The notes: generated by a model not told the origin, from the letters alone. Positions 21,490 through 32,321 are shown, counted from the stretch's first letter. The stretch is DNA of 64,000 nucleotides from CADCWN01 sp046328475 (GCA_046328475.1 JAXLWN010000018.1:39348-103347); one strand, 5' to 3'. Made by a program: numbers and translations.

Positions 21490-22501
21490 GCTCGTGGCTC
21501 CTTTCGGATCGTCAACGACTATGACCTGGCCCGCGCAGCGGTGGTCAAGTGCCCCCACTCGCGGGGATTCGCGCGCCAAAACGCGCCGCACCTCCTCTCC
21601 GCATCTGACCGCCGTCAACCGGCGGTGGCCCGCCGCACGAGTCCACACCGGCCCAGGCGCATGCCTGGCCGTGCCCGTGTGGGTGAGATGCGTCGGGCGG
21701 CTGATTGGTTACATCGCGGGTGAACAGGGGGTTAAGTGGCACCGCGCGAGCGGCGGATGGCGGGCACATCGACGGCGTTTCGGCCCTTGCAGGAAGCGAG
21801 GAATCGCGCCTGGCCGAACGTGTTGGGACGGTGGGAATGGGCCGACTGCCCCTCACCGGGCGCACCGATCCGGCTCGGGTGACGCCTCCTCTCGGGTTCA
21901 ATGCTGTTTAGATGTATACCTAGACATCACAGCGATTTACATTCCTGTTTACCTGACTGCCCTATGCTCGGCGCAGTGCTAATCAACTTGGCCTGCGTCC
22001 CTGGGCACTGGCTCCTAGTGGTAGGGTAACCACGAGAGGTCCAGGTATGCATACCGATGAGATTCGCGCACCACCCCACCAGCCAGGCGCTTGAATCCCG
22101 ATCCGCCTCGTAGCTGAGCATCACCCCGGCGCACCGCCGCACAATCTCTGCTCCACGGTCGATCGGATTCCGGAGTCCCCTCTTTTCGCCTTTCCCCCGA
22201 TCCCGCGATTCAGAACAACGCCGACCATTCCCCGCGCACTGGCGCGGGGCGGTGGGAGGTTGTGCCGCGAGCAAATAAGGCGCGACACGTCCGCGACTCG
22301 ACCATGAGCTGCCCGCGCGGCTTCGTGCGCCCGCTCGCGGGCCTGTCGCGGGCCAGGTGGTTTTCGGGCACCGGGGAAGAGACTCCGTGTTGGATCAGGG
22401 TGCCCGGTCGGATGTCCGGAAGAGACGATGAGGCCGGCCCTGGGTGCGCGGCACCGCACGCCATCGCCATTGAGGCTTTACTCATGCCAAAGGAGACGAC
22501 C
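21490..22501. other. Long intergenic region with one promoter box and no confident gene
   Basis: About 1 kb. On the plus strand the box 21915-21968 would start transcription near 21975. It is followed 79 bp later by ATG 22047 with a GAGAGG site, opening a 15-codon frame (MHTDEIRAPPHQPGA). This is the same -10 to ATG distance as at 36098 and 39283. The frame is short and may be a leader peptide or a broken gene. On the minus strand around 21700-21738 there are three TTAACC/TTCACC/GTAACC half-sites upstream of the oxidase gene but no -10. A GC-rich hairpin lies near 22230. Confidence 0.4.
21915..21968 (+). promoter_or_regulatory. Direct-repeat-box promoter upstream of the propeller-SLH genes
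   Basis: Half-sites TATACC (21915), ATCACA (21926), TTACAT (21937) and TTTACC (21948) at 11-bp period, 9 bp, then TATGCT (21963-21968). The region is AT-richer than its surroundings. The next clear gene begins at 22502, so the leader would be long, unless the small frame at 22047 is translated. Confidence 0.55.
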
Positions 22502-24825
22502 GTGAAACACCGATACTTCTCGTTCCTGGCGCTGCTGGCGATCCTCGCCATGCTCTGCTTCCCGCTCGCCCGCGTGCCGGTCTCGGCCGCGGCGGTGCCG
22601 GAACCGGAGGCGGCGACCCCGCCCACGCCGAGCTACGAGGTTACCGCCAGCCTGACGCAGGCACAGCAGGCCAAGATCTACCAACCCCACGAGGTCGCCA
22701 TTGACCCCTCGCGCAACCTCTGGATCGTCAGCAATGAGGACCAGGGCGGCATTTTCGATCTACCAGATCGGCACCAACGCCCTGATCGCCAACGTGGCGA
22801 TCGAGGATGCGCAGCTGCCGATCGTCCCGCCGACCAACTCGGCGCTCACGCCCGACGGCCAGGATGCCTTCACGCGCGACGTCGTTCTACGCGACGTCGA
22901 CCGCGCCGCGCTACGCGCAGGGCGTCGACATCGACCGCACCAGACGGGCTGGTCTATCCTCGCCCTGGCGCGCTCGGCTACCGCTGGAACGCCGACCGCA
23001 CCGACTTCCAGGTGGCCGCGTCGGTGGCGGAGGAGTCGGGTATGCTCGTCGCCTTCGACATCACCAACCCGTCGCTGCCCCAGATCGTGACCGGCTACCT
23101 CCTCGGCCGCGGCATGCACGAGGTGGCGGTCAACGAGAACTCCGGCAACGTCTACGTCTCCAACAGCGAGAGCGCACCGGGCGTGACCACGCCGACCTGG
23201 ATCGACGCCTTCGCCCTGCCGGCCGCGCCGGAAGCGCCCGAGAGCCCGGCACCGTCGCCGCATCCGCCGGAAGAGGTCGCGACCGACTACAACTTCATCG
23301 ACACCGGCACCGGCAACGCCACCCTCGGCATCGAGGTCTACGAGATCGTACACACCGAGAATGAGACCACCCACGGTGCCGTGGATCTGATCTACGCCGT
23401 TACCACGCTCGGCGAGAAGATGTTCGTCTTCGACGGCGCGGCGCTGCCGGCGGCGAACACGGTGACGCCGAATCCGGTGCTGCAGCCGTCGGTCTCCGGC
23501 GCGGACATCCTCCTGGCCGTGATCAACCTGCGCCTCCCCTTCGACACGCAGGTCCCCGAGGCGGCGCAGATCTGGGCCTCGATCACCACCGATCCGGGCC
23601 AGGCGGCCCCGGTGTTGCACTTCCACGACGTGACCGTGGATCAGGTGAACAACCGGGCCTACGTGACCCTGCAGAGCATCAACCGCGCCGATGCGGCCCC
23701 CGGCGACGGGCAGGAATTCGCCGAGCCCGCGCTCTATCAGGGCCGCTGGGTGGCCGAGATTGACTACGCCACCCTCCAGGTGACGTACATCGACCTGTCG
23801 GCCGCCATCGTCGGCGCGCACTTCGTCGCGGTCGACCCCGCCCGCAACGCGATCCTCGTCACCGGCGATCAGAGCGGCAACCTGGCCGTCGCGAACCAGG
23901 CGACGCGGACGCTGGAAGAAACGGTCGCAATCGGGCAGGCGTCGGTCGCCGGCGTGCAGATCGACGGGCGCGACGGCAGCGCCTACGTGGCGGATCGGGG
24001 CACCGATGCCGCCAATCAGTCGGTCTCGATCCTCAAGCCGTACTTCGACCTGGCGGCCAGCGGCAACGCGGGCGGCACCCTCGCCGGGGGCGGCCACTAC
24101 ACCCCGGGCGTTGTCGCCTGCGTCACCGCCACGCCAGGCGGCGGCGAGCTGTTCGCCGACTGGACGGTGGACGGCGCGGACGCCAAGCAGGCCAACCCGC
24201 TGACGATCACCATGGCGGGCGATCACACCGTCGTCGCGAACTTCGTCACCACGGCCAGCTTCTCCGATGTCGGCCCCAGCGACGCGGGCTGCGACGCGAT
24301 CATCCGGCTCGCCTCGCTGGGATCATCCTCGGTTACGGCAGCAGCGACTTCGGGCGGCTGGATACGGCGCTGCGCGCGAAGATGGCCGCGCTGATCGTCC
24401 GCTCGATGAGCTGGGACGGCGAGAGCTGGACCAACGACTTCACCGACCGGAACGGGCTGCAGGCCGAGCTCTGGCAGGCCATCGGCACGCTCCAGCACTA
24501 CGGCGTGGCCTCCGGTTACGGCGACGGCACCTTCGGCCCGAACGACCTGGTGACCCGCGCCCAGACGATCGCCTTCATCACCCGCGCGATGGTCACCCAG
24601 GGCTACTGGCAGGATCAGCTGGGCGCGCCGATGCCCTACACCGGTGTCCCGGCGGCGCACGTCACCGACCTGGCGACCTTCTACCACTACACCCAGGCGC
24701 TGGGCGGCATCCCCGAGGCCCCGGTCGGCTCCGACGCCTGGAACGCCCCCGCCACCCGTGGCTGGTTCGCCCAGGCCCTCTGGCGGGCGCTCGACAGCCA
24801 GTTCGGCGTGGACCAGATCCCGTAG
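22502..24825 (+). CDS. Exported beta-propeller protein with SLH domain (frameshifts)
   Basis: GTG 22502 is preceded by AAAGGAG at a suitable distance. A signal peptide (YFSFLALLAILAMLCFPLARVPVSA) leads to a YVTN/NHL-like propeller: HEVAIDPSRNLWIVSNE, GMLVAFDITNPSLPQIVTGYLLG, MHEVAVNENSGNVYVSN, AHFVAVDPARNAILVTGD. A bacterial repeat of the 'FADWTVDGADAKQANP' type follows, then S-layer homology motifs (TASFSDVGPSD, NDFTDRNG, LQHYGVASGYGDGTFGPNDLVTRAQ, ITRAMVTQGYW). Frames slip near 22755, 22900-22990 and 24325, with recognisable sequence on each side. The paralogue at 24966 supplies the alignment that shows these slips. It is predicted to be wall-attached through the SLH part; ligand unknown. 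Confidence 0.78.
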
Positions 24826-24965
24826 CGATCCGGGATTGCCCACTCACCGGGGCGGGGGTGCAGCCCCGCCCGCTCGCCGCCGAGGGGCTGGCGTTGGGAC
24901 TGATCGCGAGCCAGTCCGGCGGCCAGTGCCAACATCGCCGAAGACGTCCCGACCTGGAGCTACCC

Positions 24966-27372
24966 GTGAAACACCGTCACTTCTCGCTACCGGCGTTGCT
25001 GGCCATCGTCGCCATGCTGCTCTTCCCGCTCGCCCGCATACCAGCCGTTGGGGCGGCGCAGGCGGCCCCAACGGTCACGCCGAGCTACGAGGCCGCCACC
25101 GTCCTGATCCCCGAGTACCAGGCCCCCAACCCCAGCCTGACGCCGGCACAGCAGCAATCGGCTATATACAAGCCGCACGAGGTCGTCATTGATCAGTCGC
25201 GCGATCTCTGGATCCAGCGCGAACCAGGCTGGCTGAAGATGGCCAGTTCCAGGGCATCCTCACGATCTTCGCGACCAGCACGAACGCGCTGATCGCCAAC
25301 GTGGTGATCGAGAACGCGCAGCTGCCGATCGTCCTGCCGCCCGGCTCTGCGCTGACGCCGGCGGGCCAGGACGCCTACGGCCGCGATGTGATCTATGCCC
25401 TGCCGGGCGCGGAGGGCCATGCCCGCCACCCGCACGGCATCGACATGGATCGCACCAACGGGCTGGTCTATCTGATCATCGAGCACTCCGGCTATCGCTG
25501 GAACGCCACCCGCAGTGACTTCCTGCCTGCGGCGACGACCGACGATGAATCGGGCATGCTGCTCGTCTTCGACATCGCCAATCCGGCGCAGCCGCAGATC
25601 GTGACCGGCTACCTGCTCGGGCACGGCGCGCACGAGCTGGCGGTCAACGACAACAACGGCATGGTCTTCCAGGGCAACCACGAGAATTCGCCCGGCGTGA
25701 TCCCGCCGAACTGGGTCGACGTCTTCGTCGCGCCGGGGGATGAGACGGGGTCGGCCTACCACTTCATCGACACCGGCTACTACAACGCCGTCGGGCATCA
25801 AGGTCGACGAGACCACGAACCTGGTCTACGGGACCACCCACGTCGGCGAGAAAATGTTCGTCTTCGACGGTGCGCAGTTGCCGCAACCGAATGCGACGCC
25901 GGACGTGGAGAAGGTCTCCGGCGAGAACGTCATCCTGCGGACGGTCGACCTGCGTGCGCCCTTCGACCAGCGAGATCTACGGGCGGCGCAGATCTGGGCC
26001 TCGATCACGACCAGGCCGGGCAAGGCTGCCCCCGGTGCTGCGCTGATCTGACCGTGGATCCGGTGCATCGCACGGCGTACACGACCCTGCACAGCATCCA
26101 TCACGCCGAACACACCGGGTTGCCTGGGCGAGATCGATCCGCGAGACGGACGAGGAGCCGAGTTCGACGAGCCCGAGCACTACATGGGCCGCTGGCTGGC
26201 CGAGTACTTGACTACGCCACCCAGCCGGGTGCCTACATCGACCTCTCGAACGGCATCAACATCCTCGACGTGCCGAACGTCGAGGAAGTCCCTCGGCCGC
26301 GCAGTACGGCCTCAGTCCGTCAGGCGGCTTCGAGCACTGGTTCGTCCGCGCACTGGGTCGCGGTCGGCCCGGCCCGCAACGCCATCTGGTCACCGGCGAG
26401 CACACCGGCAACCTGGGGGTCGTGAACATGGCGACCCGGCAACTGGAGCAGGTCGTCTCGATCACCCGCCACATATCCAGGCACCGCGCCGATCGATGGG
26501 CGCACGTCACGGCGTGCAGATCGACACGCGGACCAGGACCTACGTGTCGGATGAGAGCACCGAGATGTCCTACGAGTCGGTGACGATCCTCAACCCCTAC
26601 TTCGACCTGGCGACCAGCGACGATGCGGGCGGCACCACCGCCGGTGGCGGCCACCGCCCGGGCGTCGTCGCCACGGTCACCGCGACGCCAACGGATCTCG
26701 GTCTTCGCCGGCTGGACGGTGGACGGCGCGGACGCCGACTGGGCCAACCGCTGACGATCACCATGGCCAACGACCATGCCATCGTCGCGCACTTCATCCC
26801 CGAAGAGGTCTTCTTCGTCGACGTGCAGCAGGGCGACCCCGGATACCAGGAAATCATGGAACTGGCGGCCGCGGGATCATCCTCGGCTGCAGGAACGGTG
26901 AGTTTGGCCGCACCGACACGGCGTTGCACGTGCGCAGATGGCGCGCTGATTGTCCGCTCGATGGACTGGGACGGCGAGGCTGGACCAGCGACTTCACCGA
27001 CCGGAACGGGCTGGCCCCCGCGCTCCCCACTGGCAGGCCATCGGCACCTGCAACACTATGGCGTGGCCTCCAGGCTACGGCGATGAGTACCTTCGGCCCG
27101 AACGACCTGGTCACCCGCGCCCAGACGATCGCCCATCACCCGCGCGATGAAAGCCAAGGGTACTTTTAGGTTGACCAGCCTAGCGCGCGATGCCCTACAT
27201 CCGGCGTCGGCCTTTGCCGTCACCGACCTGTGGCGACCCCCTGCCGCACCAGGCGCGCACCGTGACCATCGAGGCCAGTGGCCGGCCTGGAACGCCCGCG
27301 CCGTGGTGGAACGCCTGGGCACCTCTGGCGGGCATCGACAGCCAGTTCGCGCGACCGGACATCCAACGGCGA
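24966..27372 (+). pseudogene. Second exported propeller-SLH protein, paralogue of 22502 (frameshifted)
   Basis: GTG 24966 opens a leader almost identical to the upstream gene (VKHRHFSLPALLAIVAMLLFPLARIPAV). The propeller (HEVVIDQSRDLWI, MLLVFDIANPAQPQIVTGYLLGHGAHELAVN, THVGEKMFVFDGAQLP), the WTVDGAD repeat and the SLH part (DWDGEAGPATSPTGTG in shifted frame, TFGPNDLVTRAQTI) follow the same order. Breaks occur near 25240, 25795, 25970, 26050, 26200 and repeatedly after 26450, more than in the first copy. The end is placed by alignment with the first copy, just before the hairpin at 27390. It is a tandem duplication; whether this copy is functional is open. Confidence 0.65.
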
Positions 27373-27389
27373 TCCGGTTCGCGACGTTG

Positions 27390-27417
27390 CGCCGGCGCGG
27401 GTCAACCCGCGCCGGCG
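27390..27417 (+). terminator. 12-bp GC hairpin after the propeller-SLH pair
   Basis: Arms 27390-27401 and 27406-27417 are exact reverse complements with loop TCAA. It sits between the end of the second propeller gene and the ribosome site of the 27450 gene. No T-tract. Confidence 0.45.
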
Positions 27418-27449
27418 TGCATCGGCAACAACCCGGAAGGAGCATGGCA

Positions 27450-28010
27450 ATGAACGCTTCAGGGCGGCGACCCGCCTACCCCGGTGGCTCGGTATCGCCC
27501 TGGTAGCTGGCAGCCTCTTCGCGGCGGGCGCGGGCCTCGAGAAGGCCTGCACGGCTCCCACCGCCGCGGGCACCGTCACCCTCGGCGACCCGCTCGCGCG
27601 ACGGTGCAGTCCATCGCGGCGACAGTCACACCCATCGCCGCAACGGTCGCGACCAGCCCGCCTGCGCCCATCGACCACGGCGATCCAGGACCGTGACCGC
27701 GAGCAGATCCGGGCGACCGTCGAGGGGTACTTCGCCGCGCTGCAAGCGCAGGACCGCGACCGCCTGCGCCAGTACTTGCACGACCCGGAACACGTCGGCA
27801 CCGCCACCCTCGACCAGTTGCTGGCGCAGCGGCCGCGATCGCAGTACCAGCTCCACGACGGGATCATCCGATGCAGATCCCAGTCCGAACACGCGACCGT
27901 CACGGTGCGGCTGCGCAGGCCGCGACGGCGAGGCGTCACCGCAAAGAAGCTCGCCTGCCCTGGGCCGCGGCGGCTCCTGGGGCATCGACGATCCAGGGCA
28001 CAACCATTAG
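27450..28010 (+). pseudogene. Small exported protein with SnoaL/NTF2-like region (frameshifted)
   Basis: ATG 27450 has GGAAGGAG upstream. After one indel the leader reads WLGIALVAGSLFAAGAGLEKAC. The middle part, RDREQIRATVEGYFAALQAQDRDRLRQYLHDPEHVG, resembles the first helices of SnoaL/NTF2-like domains. The C-terminus in another frame ends GGSWGIDDPGHNH. At least three frame changes are needed to join these parts. Function unknown; such domains often bind small ligands or act as secreted accessory proteins. The fold assignment is tentative. Confidence 0.45.
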
Positions 28011-28337
28011 TGTTTCGACACTGGGAGACGCAGCACGCGACACGGGGAAAGGCGATCCTCTTGACGACTTGCCGGAGCGTGCGCTGTTGAACTTTCCCTC
28101 AGATGCCCGAGCGGAACCCGATCGCCGCGAGCGGGTGCTCGCGGCGACGCACCTGGGTGGATCGGTTGCGACAGGCGCAAGAACTGCCCGGCGAAGGGAT
28201 CCCAGCGATGGCCCATCAGGTAGATCGATCGATACACCGCCCGCGACACCCGGCACCCCGCCGACGGACGCTTCCCAGGTGCTATCGGTGGAGGAACTGG
28301 CAGCTGGTGGTGTTCCGGGCGCGCCTTCTCGAATGGC
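28011..28337 (+). other. Spacer or unresolved N-terminus of the histidine kinase
   Basis: No independent gene. Several frames are open and parts (near 28250-28340, VLSVEELAAG) may belong to the N-terminus of the kinase at 28338 if single-base errors are present. No ribosome site can be tied to a start. Confidence 0.35.
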
Positions 28338-31300
28338 GTGCTCGATCACGACAGGCTGCTGCGGACCATCGCCGAGCGCGTCGCCGCCGCCACCGGCGCG
28401 CCTGCGTCGTGCGCCCCTTCGCGGACGTGCCCAGGAACTGAGACCGGAGGCCGCCGCCGCACCGATCCGGCGCGGGCGGCGTTGCTCAGGGCGAGCGCAG
28501 ACGAACCGGTGCGGCTGAGCCACGCCGGGTTTGGCAGCAGCCAGTGTTTCAGGCGGAGGAGGCCCACGCGGCCGGTGAGGTCGTGCGGCTGGTGCCCGCA
28601 CCGGGAACTCCCCGACGGCGCTTCCCCCCAGGCCGATCTCCTGCGCCGCTTTCCGGTGGGCGCGGTGCTCCTCCTCCCCTTGCGCGCTCGCGGCCGGGCC
28701 ATCGGCGGCCTGGCGCTGCTGCGCGATCCGGGGCGTCCGCCGCACACCGATGCGGAGGTGGCCTTCCTGCGCGAAGTCGCCGACCGCGCCGGGCTTACCC
28801 TCGACAACGCGCGACTCTACCGGGCGGCGCGGCAGGAACTCGCCGAGCGCGAACGTGCCGAGGCCGCGCTCCGGGCCAGCGAGGAGCGCCTCCACCTGAC
28901 GATCGCCGCCTCCCCGGTGGTGGTCTTCACCCAGGATGCCGATCTGCGCTACACCTGGATCCATAATCCCCGCCCCGGCTACACCCCCGAGGCGATGCTC
29001 GGCAAGTCCGATGCGGACCTCTTGCCGCCGGTCGAGGCCGCGCGCCTGACTGCGTTGAAGCAGGCTGTGCTGGTGAGCGGACAGGCCAGGCGCGAGACTG
29101 TCCGGGCCTCCGATGCCGGCCGGGTCGTGGACTATGACCTGTCGGTCGCGCCGCTGCGCGACCACTCCGGCGCGGTGGTTGGCGTGACCGGTGTTTCTGT
29201 GGACATCAGCGAGCGGGTGCGCGCCGAGGAAGTGCTGGCGAATCGTGCGCGCCAGGGGACGGCGCTCGCCGCGCTCGGCGAGCAGGCATTGCGCGCGACC
29301 GACCTTGGCGCGCTGCTGGACGATGCCGTCGCTGTCGTCGCCGGGACCCTCGGTGTGGAACTGTGCAAAGTGCTGGAAATGCTCCCGAATGGCGCTGCCC
29401 TGCAACTGCGCGCGGGAATTGGCTGGCACGACGGGCTGGTAGGCAGCGCCACCGTGGGCGCGGGGCGCGACTCGCAGGCGGGCTACACGCTGCTGTCCGA
29501 CGCCCCGGTGATCGTGGAGGACCTGCGCGGCGAGGATCGCTTCACCGGACCAGCGCTGCTCCGCGAGCACGGCGTGGTGAGCGGGATCAGCGCGATCATT
29601 CGCGGCCCGACCCGGCCCTATGGTGTCCTCGGTGCGCACACGCGCCAGTCGCGCCAGTTCACAGCGGACGACGCCAGTTTCCTGCAATCGGTGGCGAACA
29701 TCCTCGGGGCGGCGATCGAGCGGGCGCGGCAGGAGGAGCATATTCGCGCCCTGAACGCCGATCTGGAGTCGCGCGTCGCGGTGCGGACGGCGGATCTGGC
29801 GGCGGCGGTGGATAACCTGGAACGAGAGGTGCACGAGCGAGCGCGGGCGGAGGTCGTGCAGCAGCGGTATGCCGAACTCCTGCGCACGCAACACACGCTG
29901 CTCGACCTGGCGCGCGACGCCATCCTCGTCCGCGAGTTGGATGGCACGATCACGTTCTGGAGCGACGGCGCGGAGCGCCTCTACGGCTGGATGCGCGCGG
30001 AAGCGTTGGGGCGCGTGAGCCACGAACTCCTCCAGACCGAAGTCGCGATCCCGCAGGAGGCGATCCGCGAAGCGCTGGAGCGGAGCGGCGAGTGGGAGGG
30101 CGAACTCGTCCACACCACGCGCAGCGGGACGCGGGTGACGGTGCTGAGCCGCTGGGCGCTCGAGCGGGACGAGCGCGGTGCCCCGCGCGCCGCGCTGGAG
30201 ATCAACACCGATATCACCGCGCGGAAGCGCGCCGAATCCGAGCGGGAGCGGCTGCTCCGCGAGGCCGAGGCGGCCGAGGCGCGCTTCCGCAGCTTGCTCG
30301 AGGCGGCACCCGACGCCGTCGTGACGGTTGACCGCGAGGGGCGCATCGTGTTGGTCAATGCGGAGACGGAGCGGCTTTTCGGCTACCGCCGCGACGAGTT
30401 ACTCGGGGAGTTGATCGAGATCCTTGTCCCCGAGCGCGCCCGCGCCATCCACCCCGCCCACCGTTCGGGCTACGTCGCCGATTCCCACACGCGCCCGATG
30501 GGCGTCGGGCTGGAACTCTCCGGGCGACGCAAGGATGGCGGCGAGTTCCCGGTGGAGATCAGCCTCAGCCCGGTCAGGACGGGCGATGATTTCCTGGTCA
30601 CGGCGATCGTCCGCGATGTGACCGAGCGCACCGAGGCCGAGCGTCGGCTGCGCGAGACGGCGGCCGATCTGACCCGCTCGAACGCCGATCTGGAGCGCTT
30701 CGCGTACGTCGCCTCCCACGACTTGCAGGAACCGCTGCGGATGGTCGCGAGCTACACCCAACTCCTGGCGCGGCGCTATCGCGGCAAGCTCGACGCGGAT
30801 GCCGACGAGTTCATCGGCTACGCGGTGGATGGCGCGCTGCGCATGCAGCAGCTCATTCGCGACTTGCTCGAATATTCGCGGGTCGGCACGCGCGGCCGGG
30901 CCTTCGCGCCCGTGGACACCGCAGCGGTGGTCGATCGGGTGCTCGGCGATCTCGGCGCGGCGCTCGCGGAGAGCGGCGGCGTGGTGGAGCGCGACGAGTT
31001 GCCCACCGTCGCGGGCGATTCGTCGCAACTGCGCCAGCTGTTCCAGAACCTCATCGGCAACGCGCTCAAGTACCGCCGCCCGGGCGTTGCCCCCGAGGTC
31101 CGCATCGCGGCGGCGCGCGAGGGCGAGTGGTGGCTCTTCCGGGTGCGGGATAACGGCATCGGCATCGCGCCCGAGCACGCCGAGCGCGTCTTCGGCCTCT
31201 TCCAGCGGCTGCACACGCGCGAGGAATACGCCGGGACGGGACTCGGCCTGGCGATTTGCAAGCGGATCGTCGAGCGCCACGGCGGGCGCATCTGGGTCGA

Positions 31301-31385
31301 GTCGGAGCCGGGCGAGGGGGCGACCTTCCGCTTCACCCTCCCTGCCGCCGGGATCGATCCGGCCCCTGAGGCACCCGGCGCGTGA
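28338..31385 (+). CDS. Soluble PAS/GAF sensor histidine kinase
   Basis: About 1015 residues with no membrane segment. The N-terminal GAF-like part (LLRTIAERVAAATGA) is disturbed by indels up to about 28640. A PAS domain follows (TIAASPVVVFTQDADLRYTW, about residues 185-280), then a complete GAF (303-470), two more PAS domains (about 512-628 and 648-765), HisKA with the phospho-acceptor His near residue 794 in SHDLQEPLRM, and HATPase with NLIGNALKYR, VRDNGIGIAP and GTGLGLAICKRIVERHGG. It should autophosphorylate in response to a cytosolic or diffusible signal. No response regulator is adjacent, so the partner is unknown; the OmpR/PhoB-type boxes in this window make a winged-helix regulator one candidate, by inference only. 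The exact start is uncertain (GTG 28338 used). Confidence 0.88.
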   Translation: MLDHDRLLRTIAERVAAATGAPASCAPSRTCPGTETGGRRRTDPARAALLRASADEPVRLSHAGFGSSQCFRRRRPTRPVRSCGWCPHRELPDGASPQADLLRRFPVGAVLLLPLRARGRAIGGLALLRDPGRPPHTDAEVAFLREVADRAGLTLDNARLYRAARQELAERERAEAALRASEERLHLTIAASPVVVFTQDADLRYTWIHNPRPGYTPEAMLGKSDADLLPPVEAARLTALKQAVLVSGQARRETVRASDAGRVVDYDLSVAPLRDHSGAVVGVTGVSVDISERVRAEEVLANRARQGTALAALGEQALRATDLGALLDDAVAVVAGTLGVELCKVLEMLPNGAALQLRAGIGWHDGLVGSATVGAGRDSQAGYTLLSDAPVIVEDLRGEDRFTGPALLREHGVVSGISAIIRGPTRPYGVLGAHTRQSRQFTADDASFLQSVANILGAAIERARQEEHIRALNADLESRVAVRTADLAAAVDNLEREVHERARAEVVQQRYAELLRTQHTLLDLARDAILVRELDGTITFWSDGAERLYGWMRAEALGRVSHELLQTEVAIPQEAIREALERSGEWEGELVHTTRSGTRVTVLSRWALERDERGAPRAALEINTDITARKRAESERERLLREAEAAEARFRSLLEAAPDAVVTVDREGRIVLVNAETERLFGYRRDELLGELIEILVPERARAIHPAHRSGYVADSHTRPMGVGLELSGRRKDGGEFPVEISLSPVRTGDDFLVTAIVRDVTERTEAERRLRETAADLTRSNADLERFAYVASHDLQEPLRMVASYTQLLARRYRGKLDADADEFIGYAVDGALRMQQLIRDLLEYSRVGTRGRAFAPVDTAAVVDRVLGDLGAALAESGGVVERDELPTVAGDSSQLRQLFQNLIGNALKYRRPGVAPEVRIAAAREGEWWLFRVRDNGIGIAPEHAERVFGLFQRLHTREEYAGTGLGLAICKRIVERHGGRIWVESEPGEGATFRFTLPAAGIDPAPEAPGA

Positions 31386-31766
31386 GCTGGGCGTGATTGC
31401 GATCCCCGGCCCGCAGTTGGCGCTCCCGCAGGCGTTGGCGCGTTTACGCGCTGGTGACTCCCGCTACCCGTCGCCAAACCACCTCACCGCAGAATAGAGC
31501 TGTCGGGGTGCGTGCGTCCCCGCAGCGACGGATGGCGTCCGCCGCGAGTATCGCGGACAGGCTGCAACGGGCGGGCAGCCGTCGTGGTCATTCGCACGCC
31601 GCTGGTCCTGCCGGAGGTGCTTCGTCGATATAACGTCTGTGGGGCCTCGCGTGTCTCTCCGGGCGCTCGGGCCGACCTTCGCCCGCGTGTTCGGGATTGG
31701 TAGGGGCCTCGGACTGTTGGTGGTCCTCTCCGGTGAGCCTCGTAGCTGGGAGGAGGCGTGGTCATC
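31386..31766 (+). other. Spacer between kinase and small membrane-protein gene
   Basis: No gene supported on either strand. Contains a weak direct-repeat-box candidate at 31443-31496 (TTTACG, GTGACT, TACCCG, AAACCA, 9 bp, AGAATA) and a GGGAGGAGG ribosome site just before the next gene. Confidence 0.4.
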
Positions 31767-32276
31767 ATGGAACAACTCATTCCCTGGGCAGTCTTCTGCC
31801 TTGTCGTGCTCGCGCTGTGCGCGCTGCGGCCGGGGGGCGGGCGCATCTTCCTCGGGATCTTCTACCTGGCGATGGCGCTCGGTGTGAACATCGTGTTGCT
31901 CCTGGTCGCACCCGACCAGTTCGTCGCGCTGGGGACGGATGCGCCGCTCCTACGTCCCTACGAGTGGTTCTTCGCCGAGATTGTCGCCCGCGCCCCGCTC
32001 GCATTCGGGTTGCTCGCGGCGGCATACGAGGTCGCTGCCGGCCTGCTGCTTCTCGGCAAGGGGCGTTGGGTGCGGTGGGGGGCCGCTGCGGGCATCGTCC
32101 ACCTGCTCGCGATCACACCGCTCGGCGTATGGACGTTGGCGAATCCGATCCTGGCGCTGGCGCTGGCGCTCTTGCTGCGGCGTGACCACGACCGCAGCCT
32201 GCCCGAGATGCTGACCTCCGCCATCGTTGGCCTGCGCGGCTGGCGGATGTCGCCCCATCTTGTCGGCCACAAGTAG
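31767..32276 (+). CDS. Small integral membrane protein, unknown function
   Basis: 169 residues from ATG 31767, chosen because the ribosome site GGGAGGAGG (31748-31756) is too close to the in-frame GTG at 31758. About four to five hydrophobic segments: AVFCLVVLALCAL, FLGIFYLAMALGVNIVLLLV, APLAFGLLAAAYEVAAGLLLLG, AAAGIVHLLAITPLGVWTL and ALALALLL. The charged tail is short. The frame is clean. No family recognised with confidence; the size and topology resemble the DoxX-like and DUF-type four-helix membrane proteins common near envelope-stress genes. Confidence 0.75.
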   Translation: MEQLIPWAVFCLVVLALCALRPGGGRIFLGIFYLAMALGVNIVLLLVAPDQFVALGTDAPLLRPYEWFFAEIVARAPLAFGLLAAAYEVAAGLLLLGKGRWVRWGAAAGIVHLLAITPLGVWTLANPILALALALLLRRDHDRSLPEMLTSAIVGLRGWRMSPHLVGHK

Positions 32277-32321
32277 CAGGCTCGGGCCATCGCACCGGTC
32301 GCGTGCTCAGTCGGGAATCCG

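Noticed and set aside
21700..21738. Minus-strand TTAACC / TTCACC / GTAACC repeats upstream of the multicopper oxidase
   Set aside because: Three half-sites are visible, but the register slips and no -10 hexamer lies at the expected distance, so it was not called a promoter.
31443..31496. Direct-repeat box TTTACG / GTGACT / TACCCG / AAACCA with AGAATA
   Set aside because: Spacing fits, but half-sites 2 and 3 are poor, the -10 is weak and the next start is 270 bp away; kept only as a note.
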